The position numbers were made by a program, and so were the translations under genes. Positions 21,250-32,579 of a DNA stretch of 64,000 bases are shown one piece after another. This stretch comes from Ashinkailepas kermadecensis (Eukaryota > Arthropoda > Thecostraca > Neolepadidae): contig JAOTOM010005152.1 in the NCBI GenBank assembly GCA_034440615.1, positions 657,501 to 721,500 on the forward strand. The letters are read 5' to 3'. How positions within the stretch are numbered: the stretch's first letter is position 1; each line of letters opens with the position of its first letter. The notes under the pieces are model-generated. The model saw only the letters and a program-made list of their open reading frames with translations. It was not told the DNA's origin and searched no databases.

Positions 21250-22589
21250 ATGTGTTCATGTATTTTTGTTTAAGCGGAATTCCTCATTCTTGGCTGTTCC
21301 CACGTTTTTGCCCACCCGGCACTGCCCCCGGGTGGTGCACGAGTGACATTCGCTTGTCCCCCGTCAACACTCGTTTTTGTATTGCATTTACCCCTGTCAC
21401 TCATTGGCATGCTATGTTGACAGGACCTGAGCTCATTTACACCTAATTTTGTGAGCTCAATCCATTTGTAATCCGCTATGCATAGCAATGAGCGCGAACG
21501 CGGCGGCCGGGAGCGGGCGCCGATATTATCGCAAGCAGTTCTCGCATACCGGATCATCTCGTGTGTTTACGCGCCCGGCCGCTGATGATATGCGTAAAGA
21601 CGCCGCCGTTGCCATGGCGCCCGCGCCGTAATTGGACTCGCGTGAAAAGGCGGCCGCGCCATATTCGGGTATTATCGTCGTCGCGCCGGCCGGCCGGCGT
21701 GAGAGCCGTTCGTCTCCAGGTCTGGGCTCCTGACAGCTGCTCAGGATGTGGGCCTCGACGCGGCTCCAGGGCCGGGCGTGGGCCCCGGCCGCGGCTCTGG
21801 ATGTGGCTCCAGCTGCCGGTCGGGGCTTTGGACGTGGCTCCAGCTCTATGCATGGCTCTGGATGTGGCACCAGACCCTGTCGCGGCTCTGGATGTGGCTC
21901 CAGCTTCGGACATGGCTCTGTGTCGCCGTCACACCTCCGCCGGAGGACGCCCGGTCGGCGCCAGACCCGGCCGTTGGAGCGCCACCATCGGGTGGCCTCA
22001 CTCACCGTCCCAGTGGCGCCGGCCGCTGGTAGGAGATAAATGGAACGACGATCCAGCGATCCAGCGCGCACACGCGCTCGCTGATGCACACGCGCACACG
22101 CGCACGAACGCAGGCTGACATTCTCGGCTACTTCAGACGGCCCTCAGCCACCGATTTGATCCTTCGCAAGGCTTTTCCGGCCTTTCACATCGGCTAATGC
22201 ATAATCTGCATTAAGTTGGCTTGCCGACTTTCACTGCGAGTGATCCGCTGCTCCTGTCGGCTGGCTCGCCGGCTCCATTATGCCGCACCCGGTGCGGCGG
22301 TGAGCCGCTCTCCGACCGGATCGTCGAGCGCGTCCGTTCGTCCACGTTTGAGATGCAGATGAGACGGAGACGTGCCGCGCCGACGGCCGGCTGGGCTCCG
22401 GCCCGCTGTGCCTCGACCGCGTGGTCAGCGCCAAGGGACTCCCGGCTGGAGTCGGGCCCCGCCGCGCGCCGCGACCGCACGGCCAGCGCCGCGGGAATCC
22501 CGACCTACCCGCGCACTTGGCAACGATGCGGCTGTGACGCCGCACGACTCCTACCGGAACGGCTGCCTTCCGCTCGCGCCACCGCCCGG
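21250..22589. other. GC-rich unassigned region
   Basis: Decayed repeats with GCTCTGGATGTGGCTCCAG occur at 21740-21925 with a period near 30 bp. The remainder is CpG-rich with overlapping open frames on both strands and no recognised gene. Confidence 0.4.
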
Positions 22590-22737
22590 ACAGGGTTCGC
22601 GGGCAGGACGCTCGTCTCCCAGCCGAAAGGTGGTGGGTTCGAGTCGCCTGTCGCTGGTCCTCTGAGCGGTCGGCGTCCGAGATTGGCGACGTCGTGCTAC
22701 CGAAGCAGTCGACACATAAAAGCCCATCGCCAACCAA
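22590..22737 (+). mobile_element. Diverged tRNA-derived SINE copy
   Basis: Contains a B box GGTTCGAGTC (22637-22646) preceded by GACGCTCGTCTC and followed by CCTGTCGCTGG, as in the Val-type SINE. A body GAGATTGGCGACG and a tail with GCAGTCGACACATAAAAGCCC and CCAACCAACC follow. The A box is eroded. The altered anticodon loop and stems exclude a functional tRNA. Confidence 0.65.
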
Positions 22738-22992
22738 CCGCTGGCTTGACTGGAGCGGTGCTGGCGCAGGTCAGTCGCTGATGACACGACCGGTGGTGTG
22801 TCACGCGGGGTCAGGTGACGTCACGCGGCCGCTCCGTGTCTCGCTCGGTCACGACCCCGCCTGGGCCGGCGCGGCCGTGCAGTGGGACCACCATTCGACC
22901 GCTGGACCGGGTTATTACAGCGTCAGCGCGCCCCGGTGGGTACGATGGCGACGGTCGGCTCTACCGCCCCCCCCCCCCCCTCCCCGTGCACA

Positions 22993-23173
22993 GGGGCCGC
23001 GGTAGCTCAGTTGGTAGAGCGTCGGACTCTTGATCGCAAGATTGTAGGTTCGAATCTCACAACCGACGACATTTACCGAGTCCACCCGCGACCAATCGGC
23101 GTGAGAGGTTGGCGACGCTATATGACCTAGTGGTTGAATGCGTCGTAAAAGAACCCAAGGTTCTTCTTCTTCA
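22993..23173 (+). mobile_element. tRNA-Lys-derived SINE with target-site duplication
   Basis: The 181-bp element starts GGGGCCGCGGTAGCTCAGTT with a strong A box (TAGCTCAGTTGG) and B box (GGTTCGAATC). The anticodon loop CTCTTGA reads CTT (Lys). From CCCGCGACCAATCGG onward the body is the same as in the Val-type SINE, including the CGACGC/GCGTCG tail hairpin (23113-23118 and 23140-23145). The 3' end differs, finishing in CTT repeats instead of CCAA repeats. A perfect 10-bp duplication CCCGTGCACA flanks it (22983-22992 and 23174-23183), so it is a genuine retroposed insertion. Acceptor and anticodon stems are mismatched, so it is not a working tRNA-Lys gene. Confidence 0.9.
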
Positions 23174-23278
23174 CCCGTGCACATGTGCATCGGCCAGTCG
23201 GAGAGTGGCCATCGCCATGAGGAGGTGGTCTGCCGCTCACCCGCTCACCCATGTCCGTCTCCTCCCTCCTCCGTCCAT

Positions 23279-23660
<382 letters not shown>

Positions 23661-23837
23661 TGTACAAGCTCTGGCGCAGTGACCAGAAAGGGTATGAAAG
23701 TTCCTCGCCGCCAAAGCGCACACGTATACTATTATGTCTGGGGTGGGTGATATATAGCGGTAATATATAGCACGGCATGTCCCGTATCGAGGTTGATCTC
23801 ATGATAGAAGTCCGTAGTATATTATGACCAGTATTAT

Positions 23838-23961
23838 ATTATCACCAGTATCAGGTTCCATTGGGGAAGGAAGGTTGCTGGACGAGCAAGTGTAAGAGTA
23901 TAATATTATCACCCGTATCAGGTTCCATTGGGGGGGGGGTTGGACGAGCAAGTGTATGAGG
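23838..23961. repeat. 66-bp tandem duplication
   Basis: Two copies begin ATTATCACC at 23838 and 23904 and share GTATCAGGTTCCATTGGGG and GGACGAGCAAGTGTA. The second copy contains a G-run expansion and lacks a few bases. Confidence 0.85.
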
Positions 23962-24980
23962 CGTGCTACAGAGCTTCGTTCAATTCAGTTAAGTGTATTT
24001 CGGTACAACTCAAGAGAAGTTCCAATCTTTTCAGTCGCCAAGTCAGCGCACGTACAATTGGGTATAAAGTTGAAGCACAAGTCACAACCAACTCATTCTA
24101 GCCCACCCACTCAGGTCTTCCTCGCAACATTAAGTAAGTTCAGCTTTGAACTGGAGCATTGGCTGGTGTGCCTCATTGTCCACGGTAGTTGGTTGAACAA
24201 TTTGACAGCAGTGCAGCTTAGCTTTCATTTATCGGCGTTGGCCTCCATCTTTGGCAGTTGCGCCGGTCCGACCGGACGCGTATCGTAGTTGCCCTGACTA
24301 CAATACTGCATTTGTTGCAAAATGGAAGGCTTTCCTGCTGCAGGCACGGGGCCGGGCACCAAACCGCGAGGAAACCTTGCGAACCGACCGAGGCTGTGCC
24401 CTTTTGGCGGCCGACGGAGACATGCTCGTTAGCGCGCGTCAAATTCCTGCCGGACGCGCAGGAATTTCAGAAATAAGTAAAACGCATGCTAGCAACCAGG
24501 CTCGATGCATTCACACATGGAGCGTGTGCTCGGTGTGCAGCAGAGTAGCTCGGTTGCGTAAATAGTGGCCCCAATTGTGCCACATGTACGTTTAAAACTT
24601 ATCTCGTTCAGCCGAAGTTGGCTGCAGTCTTGCCGGATGGAGAGCAGGAGAGGCGTACGTTGAACGCCTCCCTGTCGTGTGTCCGGGTAGCTCAGAAGGC
24701 GTTTTCAGACCTTCAGTGCCCCTTCAGACGTGAATTCTACACTTTGTGCCAACACGGCTATCCCAGCTCATTCTAGGTCACCGGTCACAACGTCATCAAG
24801 GAGACCATGTTTTCCGTTTGCACACGCTAACTGATTCATCTGCTCCGTCTGTTAGATTATAGCTATATCATTTTTGTACACATGTTTGAGACAAAGTGAT
24901 GAATGAGGTCAATATAGAATCAATGCAGACCATCCCTGACCTCGTCGCAGGTCATCATTGGTCTTTGAATTTCATTCAGA
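23962..24980. other. Unassigned region
   Basis: No gene recognised. An open frame of 110 codons at 23956-24288 has no family resemblance. Confidence 0.35.
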
Positions 24981-24984
24981 GTTT

Positions 24985-25465
24985 TGGGTGTGAAGCGTAC
25001 GAACCTGTATCTGGCCTATATGCGACCTAACTTGGAATATTCTGTACAGGCTATTGCTTAGAAAGAGATATAGATGTGCTAGAAGGAGTGCATTGCAAAG
25101 CCACTGGACTCATCGGTGTACTAGGCAACTTATAATATAGAGAAATGATTATGGCATTGGATATGCACTCACTCAATTATAGGAGATTGAGTGGTGATAT
25201 GACTGAGATGTATACAATTGTTCATGGGTAAGATAATATTAATTTGAACGATGCTCTTCTATTTAGAGTATCGCACAGCGGTCATGAATTCAGGTTGCAC
25301 AAGTCAATGTGTAAGACAAGCGACACCGGGTCTTCAGTCAAAGGGCGGCTGATCAATAGATTAAGCTTCCTGCTGATGCTGTGTGGAGTCCGTCATTGAA
25401 CTCATTTAAATATAGAGTGGACAGGTTTATTAGGCTGGAAAATATTGTTGTTGACTTATAATTAG
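24985..25465 (+). pseudogene. CR1-like LINE, C-terminal RT-end fragment
   Basis: Interrupted translation gives AYMRPNLEYSVQA, then KEIDVLEGVHCKATGLIG, then LNYRRLSGDMTEMYTIVHG, then RLHKSMCKTS and finally LNSFKYRVDRFI. This is the order of blocks that ends CR1-type ORF2 proteins (R-P-x-LEY, the RAT-K-I block, RR-x-GD-E-x-I-G, and LNSFK-x-RLDRF). Several frameshifts and stops (for example TAA/TAG near 25050, 25130 and 25230) show it is dead. It ends near the stop TAA at about 25460. Upstream RT and endonuclease were not seen. Confidence 0.75.
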
Positions 25466-25469
25466 TGGT

Positions 25470-25850
25470 GGATGGTGAGGTTTATGCTAGCAGGTGTGCA
25501 CGGTGCAGGCCCCTGTAAGCAAGCACGGATGGAGTTGGAAAATTGTTGATGAGGCACCCGATCCACGCATGTGTTACGCTTGATCGAGTGAATAGGGCTA
25601 GATAGGTAGGTATATAGGTATTGGTAGGTGTGGAGGGTTGGCGGATAGTTTCGTTGGAATTTAGGATGTGGTATTGGTTGGGGCGTTGGGTATCATTTTG
25701 TCCATGATTTGAATATCTTCTCTTTACAAACTTAACCCAGATGGCCCCCGGTGGCTCTTAAATCTGAAAACTATGACTTTATGACTGCGCGTCGTTAATC
25801 CAACTGTATTTAACTATTACGTAGCGCGAATGAAAATGCAAGATCGTTGG
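25470..25850. other. Unassigned spacer
   Basis: Probably the 3' UTR and flank of the CR1-like fragment. A TAGGTAGGTATATAGGTA patch lies near 25600. Confidence 0.35.
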
Positions 25851-25862
25851 GGTGTGATGGGA

Positions 25863-25923
25863 TGGGCGCAATATGACCATAGTAGTCGAGGTGCCCTACA
25901 GCCCAAAGAAGTAACTAACTACG
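25863..25923 (+). mobile_element. Tail-only retroposon
   Basis: Arms GGGCGC (25864-25869) and GTGCCC (about 25891-25896) pair with one G-T wobble. A CTACAGCCCAAAGAA spacer and CTAACTA tail follow. Flanks GTGTGATGGGA (25852-25862) and ATGTGATAGGA (25924-25934) match at 9 of 11 positions and are probably an aged target-site duplication. Confidence 0.65.
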
Positions 25924-26256
25924 ATGTGATAGGAGGCCAAGCGTAGGAGCCTATGAAATGTGAACTTTTCCGGACCATCAAGCGAGATGAGTATTACCTG
26001 GTTCGAACCACAGGCACCGACCTAATCTCTATCTGAAGATGATATGAAAAAGTAACGAGCGGTATTAAATCCATTTTCGGAAAATTTTAATTTCTTCACT
26101 TTTACCTGATCTGCTACGTTGCACATGACGCCAAAGTCAACCTATCGATAGCCGTTTGAATTGGCTTGATCCCACTATTGGTTGCTGAATTAAATGGGAT
26201 GGGGTGTTGAGCGTCCCCCCAGTCAATGGTGTTCGTACAAGACACCAGTCAGTTAG

Positions 26257-26301
26257 TTTGCTGCACGACCACAGCAGTCGATGTGCCCCTAATCTCCAAC
26301 T
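26257..26301 (+). mobile_element. Tail-only retroposon, 45 bp
   Basis: TTTGCTGCACGACC...GCAGTCGATGTGCCCCTAA is flanked by a perfect 12-bp duplication CCAGTCAGTTAG (26245-26256 and 26302-26313). The A-rich spacer ends in CCAACT with almost no repeat tail. Confidence 0.85.
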
Positions 26302-26512
26302 CCAGTCAGTTAGGTATTTGAGCTTTAGGGCGCGTCCAACAATGTGTCCTCTGTGCTGCATTTTCCTGTGTGTGCTGCTTAGACGTCCAGACTGCGCCGA
26401 CACCAGCTCGGCACCCATTTGTGGCATAAACCGTCCTTGGCCTCGACCTTGGGTCACCGTCTCGGTGGTAGCGGCAGCGTCACGTGTCGATGTCCAGTGT
26501 AACGTCAAAGGC

Positions 26513-26566
26513 TGGGCGCTGCACGACCGACGCAGTCGATGCGCCCTTAAACTCGAACAACCAACC
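26513..26566 (+). mobile_element. Tail-only retroposon, 54 bp
   Basis: Perfect arms GGGCGC (26514-26519) and GCGCCC (26541-26546), a TTAAACTCGAAC spacer and an AACCAACC tail. Duplications AACGTCAAAGGC (26501-26512) and AACGTCGAAGGC (26567-26578) differ at one base. Confidence 0.85.
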
Positions 26567-26592
26567 AACGTCGAAGGCGTCGGCGGCGGTGA

Positions 26593-26746
26593 GGTTGGTT
26601 GGTTATTGGTATTACGACACGTCGACCGTTGAGTCATGTAGCGTCGCCAATCTCTCACGCCGATCGGTCGCGGGCGAAGAGTAGCGACAGGTGAGACTCG
26701 AACCCACAACCTTTCGATTGTGAGACGAGCATCTTACCCCTAGACG
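26593..26746 (-). mobile_element. Val-type SINE, 5'-truncated
   Basis: The minus-strand copy carries the B box GGTTCGAGTC, the body hairpin and the tail hairpin, with a short AACCAACC tail. Homology stops in the A box (CTAG...), losing about 13 bp of the head. CGGTGAGG occurs at both borders and may be a short target-site duplication. Confidence 0.82.
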
Positions 26747-27030
26747 GACGGTGAGGGTGAGGGCGACTGTGAGAGGCTGGTGGCAGCTGGGTGTCGTCGC
26801 CGGACTCCCCGCCCTCTCCGCCATCGGCCGGACTCCGTCCGTTTCGATGTGCTGGCGTGGTCGTGAATTGATCGCCGGCCCGGGGCTGATTTACTGCGTC
26901 GATCGACGTGGAGATGTATCGGGCCGGACGGCGGGACCGGCCAGGCTGCCCCTCTGATTCAGCGGCCACCGATCTCGCCAATCTCCCCAGTTATCAGTGT
27001 CACTGGCTGGTGACACTGACTGACTGGCTG

Positions 27031-27060
27031 GTGGTTGTCGATGCGCCTCCAAGCCCAAAT
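27031..27060 (+). mobile_element. Micro-insertion: 30-bp tail fragment
   Basis: Only GTGGTTGTCGATGCGCC and CTCCAAGCCCAAAT remain, that is the 3' hairpin arm and spacer. It is flanked by a perfect 13-bp duplication GACTGACTGGCTG (27018-27030 and 27061-27073). The flanks are themselves somewhat repetitive, so chance is not excluded. Confidence 0.65.
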
Positions 27061-27339
27061 GACTGACTGGCTGACTGGTGTCTTGTGCAAATACTATTCA
27101 CTGGGGGGGCTTAACGGCTTAACGGCTTCCGTTCCTTTTAATTCATCAACCAATAGTTGGAATTTAAGCCAAAAGTCACTTCAAGGTCCCAGTCATTCAT
27201 TCCGTGGCGACTGAGTTGTGCTGCTGTAGTCATGCCTCGGTCCGCTCTCCTTGTTCTCCCACCCGAGCCAGCCGACCTGCACCGCTGTGGGTTTTGTCAG
27301 CCCCGTCTTTCCGCGACCCTCGCCTCCTCACCCAGCGCT

Positions 27340-27396
27340 CGGCCCTGAGCTCGACCCTGAGCTCGGCCCTGAGCTCGCACCTGAGCTCGGTCAAGC
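27340..27396. repeat. 15-bp GAGCTCG minisatellite
   Basis: Four degenerate units of the type CCTGAGCTCGGCC. Confidence 0.75.
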
Positions 27397-27539
27397 AGTT
27401 TCGACCACTCTGAAATGTAAATAACAATTTGGAAAAAAAAGTGTTGTTGGTCAGGGCTAGTCCCGTTCTATGGTTCAACGCCAGTTTGATGTTGCCATTT
27501 TATCAAAATTGAATGTTGCTCACTTGGTGCGCATTGCGC

Positions 27540-27685
27540 TTAAAGAAGGGTTTTAAGAAGGGTGTTAAGCTGGCTCTGTCCTTGAGAGCGGTTAGCAGGG
27601 CGGCATGAAAATAAGCGTGGAAGTCGGCTGGGTAGCATGAAACCAGCCACTTAGCTCCCTTACCATGTGCATTCCATGTTTGGAT
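27540..27685 (+). repeat. Dispersed repeat copy A
   Basis: Shares, in order, CTCTGTCCTTGAG, AGCAGGGCGG.ATGAAA, a GGCTGGGTAGCATGAA-like block, GCTCCCTTACC and ATTCCATGTTT with the reverse complement of 30378-30515. The family is unknown; possibly a MITE or SINE. Confidence 0.6.
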
Positions 27686-27699
27686 TTAATAAATCACGC

Positions 27700-30010
27700 C
27701 GAAGCGTGCTACTTTACCTGGAGAAGGGGGCGAGCATACGGTGGTCAGCGATACTTAACAATGAACATTATTGAAACCATGTTCAAATGGGTACCAAACT
27801 ACTTCCGACAACGAAAGGAACACGCTGGCATGCACCTAAGCGTGATGTAGCTTCAGCTGACCTCTGTTTGACCCAAATAAAGGAGATATCCACGGGCTAG
27901 AATGTGATATTTCATTCCACGCGGTAGTGAGGTGTGAGTCCATGAGATATAGTGGGTTATCCAAAAACGGTATACTGCGTGCGCTTTGGATCGAAAACAT
28001 CTCCCAGACAGATCTAAGTGTTACATCAACATCATTCTTTTTTTTCGTTCGCATAACGTTCCATTACATCCATAATTATTCCATGAACATCTTGCTCATG
28101 AACACGGTATCCTTAAGTCTTATTCTGCGCCTACGCTTCACAGTGTGCCCAGGGCACGTTTGTCGAAGTTGCCGATCTTCTGCCGATGGTCTTCCACCTC
28201 CTGCAGAAGCCCCGCAGTTGATCGCTATACTGTGTTTTTGGTTACTATGCTTGCGAATGTCTGAATCAGGGCAACGCTCCTTTCTGCCACGTCATTTGTG
28301 ACCTTTGGACATTTACAAACTCACGATGCGACAGATAACTATCGTCCGTCTCCCACCGACCGACCGGCTTACTCAGCCGCTGCCATTATTAACCCAAAAT
28401 TGTTACGAGACAATATTTTCGTACCTTGATTATTTTCTCACCCCAACGCACTGTGCAATGTTTCGGTGGAATAAATGCAGACTAGAGATATTGTGGCACT
28501 TGATGTTGGCGCGGTCTCCCTCGGCGCGCTGGCGTTGCCTTCGATATGCAGAGTTTACTGAAATTCACGGATGGCTGCGCTGGCCGCACGACCGCGCGGA
28601 CCAAACCAGTGATCGTTGGAAAAGATATGGTTGCCACGGCAGGATAGGACAATTAACAGGCAACAATATGCGGGATCATAGGGCAGCATATGATTTACAT
28701 GTACGGATAACTGGCACAAGCATAGGTGTAGTGTAGGTTCGTAGTAGGGTGGGAAAATTGCCATGAAGTCATGAAGCCAAATTGTTTAGGATCATCTGAA
28801 CGGTGAAATGGGATGGATATGGAGAAACATTTTGGTTACACGATCGCATACTAAAAATGTTGACACTTTGCGACTCAGGCGATCACGATGCTGCTTATGA
28901 TTTGATGCAACTAAGGAAGCATGTTGCAGCATTGCATTGCCTGGTTGGTGGACATTCGCGGGCGGTCAGCCTTCTCGATGATGGCAGAGGATATCAGGAT
29001 GTCGCGAGGAAGGTTGACCGGGATGATGTCAGCACGTCGTTGACAATGTCTTTGTTGTCCGACGGATGGAACATGCGGTTGCAAGCGGTTCATTGCTTCA
29101 GCACCACTTTCAGTGTTGAGATCAGCTTCTTGATCTTTATCTTGCACGTAGCAAGTCGATGCAGTATCGTCGCCTGAGCATTGCATTCGCATCTTGTATG
29201 GGCGTTGCTGCCTCCATGTTTGCTGCTATTGTCTCTTTGTGGTTTCTCGTTTATTATTTCCACTCTTCGTTCCATGTCTATCCAAGCGCTGATCCATATA
29301 AAACCGGATGTTTTCGTCCTTGTCAGCCTTTCCCAACAGCCAGTTGGATCTGATAGCAAGCGCATCATCGGCTCCCAAACCCCATAATCTGTTAATGTTG
29401 TCGACGAATAGCCTTCGTCGGCCGCCGACGTCTTCTCGTACGCCTCCTTGAGTTGTGCCATTCCTGCCTCAGATTATCCAGCATCCTGACACAGCTACGC
29501 GGTAGCATTGTCGTACTCCTTGCACTTAGCCCAGAACCACAAGACGTTGTCTTCTGTGATCGGATATGCTTGATGTCTGTCTGGAAACCTCTCATTGGCA
29601 TAGGAAAAATTAACACACCTTCCATTAGGCAACTTTGATCCAGAAATAGAGTGCGCAGGCTGCCTGACAAAAAGACGTTGATGACTGAAGCCATTACCTT
29701 AACATTCTTTTTCTGACTCATCGTGAAGACAGCCAGTCGGTTATTTAATGATCTGAAATATAGAAAGACCTTTAAGACATGCTCCAGTTCTCCAGGCAGT
29801 TTCTTCTCTCATCTCGGTATCTCTCCTTCAGCTTTGGGCCCTTTCAGAAGCAAAGTTGTGGAGACTCCCTTCACTGACTCCGTTAGGAAATTGGTCAGGT
29901 ATGCTTTTCGGCGACGAACGCACTTAGACGCTTACACAATGAATGCCCAATTACACAGTGCTACAATGTCCATAAAATAGCAAAAATAACGCAAAGTAAC
30001 AACCCGTGCA
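27700..30010. other. Unassigned region
   Basis: About 2.3 kb without a proven gene. On the minus strand 29090-29720 two overlapping frames (123 and 109 codons) could be joined by a frameshift. The combined reading includes GRCVNFSYANERFPDRHQAY and EDNVLWFWAKCKEYDNATA, which look protein-like, but two in-frame stops follow and I recognise no family. Confidence 0.35.
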
Positions 30011-30015
30011 TTAGA

Positions 30016-30085
30016 GCTGAGATTGGCGACGCTATATGACTCAACGGTCGACGTGTCGTAAAACCAATAACCAACCAACCAACCA
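30016..30085 (+). mobile_element. Val-type SINE, 3' fragment
   Basis: GAGATTGGCGACGCTATATG, the CGACGC/GTGTCG hairpin, AAAACCAATAA and a CCAA-repeat tail are present. The tRNA head and first body hairpin are missing (5' truncation). No duplication found. Confidence 0.8.
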
Positions 30086-30377
30086 TCACTGTTGCTTATT
30101 CACTGTTGCTTTTCATGTGGTAGCAACTAGCGATGTGTAACTGTGCACTGATCCTCCCGTTGTCATACTTTTCTTCATCGAGGTCGAACAGAGGTCAGAG
30201 GTCAAACAGGTCAGATGCAGTCACATGGCGCTGCACTGCATCGTGGTCCTTTATTTGTGGTGGTTCGTTGCCTTGACAAGGCTGGAGTAATTTGCATTTG
30301 TAATATTGCTGCTTCCCTATGCACTGCCCTCTCACTCAGGCCAAGTAATGATGGTCAGCTTGATTTATGACATGAGG

Positions 30378-30515
30378 AATGGAAACATGGAATGAAAACG
30401 GTAAGGGAGCGCAAAGTGTTTCGCTTCATGCTGCCGAGCTGATGTCACCATCGACTTTCATCCCGCCCTGCTTCCCTCGCTCAAGGACAGAGTAAACTTA
30501 AATAGCTCGTAAACC
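30378..30515 (-). repeat. Dispersed repeat copy B, inverted
   Basis: Reverse complement matches 27540-27685 in five ordered blocks, so the two copies form an inverted pair about 2.7 kb apart. Confidence 0.6.
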
Positions 30516-30648
30516 TTGAGCGTGATGCTCACCCCCCACCCCCCACCCAAGTAGGTTTAAATTTGAATCACAATGACACCATTGAACTCACGTTGAACCA
30601 TGGAACGGAAATAGCCCTGGCAGCTAGACTTTTCCCAAAAGTGTTGCT

Positions 30649-30688
30649 GCTGCATGACCTTTGCAGTCGATGCGCCCCCCCCCCCCCC
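30649..30688 (+). mobile_element. Tail-only retroposon, 40 bp, C-rich end
   Basis: GCTGCATGACCTTTGCAGTC then GATGCG and a C-run, flanked by a perfect 11-bp duplication AAAGTGTTGCT (30638-30648 and 30689-30699). The usual A-rich spacer and CCAA tail are replaced by poly-C. Confidence 0.8.
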
Positions 30689-30699
30689 AAAGTGTTGCT

Positions 30700-31049
30700 T
30701 TGAGACAACCTAGTGTGCATGGTGCATGTTACAATGAGCGTGGGCGACGCTCGAATGTGTGCGGGGGGGGGACGATGGCGAGTCGCTTGTCGGGCAATAC
30801 TGGTGATGCTTCCTTCGAGTTGGTTCTCGCTCTGCTTGCGCCTTCGCCACATGCACGCAGTCATACATTGAAGGCGGGGATATGGGTCTGTTCACGCTCC
30901 CCGCCCCCATGTCTACAATGCGTGAAGCGAAAGGTCACCGTTGTCGAGGAAGGAAGGTCATCTCGACGAAAGCACCAGCTCAAAACCGCATCGTTCGGAT
31001 GGATGCGATTCGTGGAACTCTGGCGTTTGCATCGCTGTTGGCACGGTTG
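30700..31049. other. Unassigned spacer
   Basis: No gene recognised. The open frame at 30661-31071 runs through the tail insertion and is not credible. Confidence 0.35.
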
Positions 31050-31057
31050 TGTGGTGT

Positions 31058-31514
31058 TAGTGTTAAAATAATGGTTTTTCGTTAGGTGTGAGATGTCGAA
31101 ACGAGCACAGTAGGATGTCGAAATTTGTCATGGAATTAGTGTAATTTATAGTGCTTTTGATGCCTTTCATACTTAAATTTGAACCAATGGTTGTATCTTC
31201 ATCAGTTGTTTTGATATTCATATGTCAGGAAGAGCTATATTCGGGAGGACGTAATCTATACACTGGTGCTGTATGCCATATCGCATTATGGATAACCCAT
31301 TTACCTGAAATTGCATTGCGAAATGGTTGTGTATCACCATCCCTTATCGAGCGCATGATCATGATACTTAAACGAGACACTGTTAGAAAGGAGACACAAA
31401 GACTTCATAAGCACGCATCAAGAAGCAGGATGTCGATACTTCTTGGAGAAGGATGTCGATTGAATGTTCAGAAAGTGGTAAATTCGACCCTATTTTACGA
31501 ATAATTTAACACTG
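31058..31514 (+). mobile_element. hAT-like MITE, complete copy
   Basis: The 457-bp non-coding element begins TAGTGTTAAAATA and ends TAATTTAACACTG, giving terminal inverted repeats of about 13 bp. An 8-bp target-site duplication flanks it (TGTGGTGT at 31050-31057, TGTGGTAT at 31515-31522, 7 of 8 identical). CAGTG-type ends with 8-bp duplications are typical of the hAT superfamily. It matches the reverse complement of 34364-34848 in both halves. A 117-codon frame inside is not conserved in the other copy. Confidence 0.82.
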
Positions 31515-31522
31515 TGTGGTAT

Positions 31523-32575
31523 CCACGGTGATGGCGCACGGTTTTGCATCACAGGTGCACTGCATTTGAAACCAGTGGTCAGGGTGTGGGCATTTCGGCC
31601 GGCATTTCACTACGTCAAACCCTGGTCGCTCGTTTTATCGCCGGTCTGGATGCAACATTACGGATTCAGTTTGTGGGCCGTATAAGATCTTGATCCGGCC
31701 CGACGGAGGCTGGATCAAGGAAGCTTTTCATGCATTTTGCATTAAATTAAGGTGACAAATTAAATTCTTTCGGCGGACGTCACACGACGCTTTTTCTTTT
31801 GCAGTCGTCCAAATGAATAATGCATATGGGGGTCCTCTCTGGATATCCATCCCCACGCGCAATCACCACCAGGCTACGTCGCTGCTGGCACCCTTACAAC
31901 ACGGATAACTCGCTACCCGCTGTGAAATGCATGGCATAGCGATGATGCTGGGTTAGGTGCACAGGTTTCTGCGATTTTACTGATACACAAATCTGGCAGA
32001 AAAAATAATTTGAACGATTATTAATGTTGAAGTGTCACATTTCGCACGTTGCGTTGTCTGTTACCCAGTGAATACCCGCGTGTGACAGTGACACGAAGCA
32101 TATATTCGGTAGTGTGCAGTCATGTTCCAAATTAAAAAAAAAATTGTTTATGTTTCAATAAACGGCCATGATCGTCGTGGTCGCCGGTTATTGCTTATTC
32201 ACTATCCGTCAATTACGTTGTCTCCCAGTCAATCCTGAGGGTGATTTATTTGGGATGAAGCTGACAGTAATGATGACCTTGCGCCGGTGTTATCAAGGAT
32301 ACGTGAAGGGTAGAGGCTGCCATGTGTTTACATCATTGCAATGTAGCGTGCAAGCTGGTGATAAAAATGAGCCGGCATGCTTCTTGTCTCGTCTTGGATT
32401 CAACGCCGAGTTGGACGTTGTCTGATGTCTGATTTGGGTCTTAGCATCCTTCCTTCTGTTCGACTGTAACCATTACTCCACCACCACACCGAAATAAAAC
32501 AAAGACCTCAGCTGTTTAGTTCCACAGTAACCCCCGGTCGCGTTTCAAGCCCAGCATCAACAGCAGAATACAATA
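31523..32575. other. Unassigned region
   Basis: No gene recognised. A 12-bp hairpin (CTTGATCCGGCC / GGCTGGATCAAG, one wobble) lies at about 31686-31716. Confidence 0.35.
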
Positions 32576-32579
32576 TCGG

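Noticed and set aside
22993..23068. Functional tRNA-Lys gene
   Set aside because: The A and B boxes are good, but acceptor and anticodon stems are mismatched and the copy is flanked by a SINE body and target-site duplication.
31151..31504. 117-codon frame as a transposase remnant
   Set aside because: It lies inside the hAT-like MITE but is not open in the related copy at 34364-34848 and contains no DDE or BED motif.
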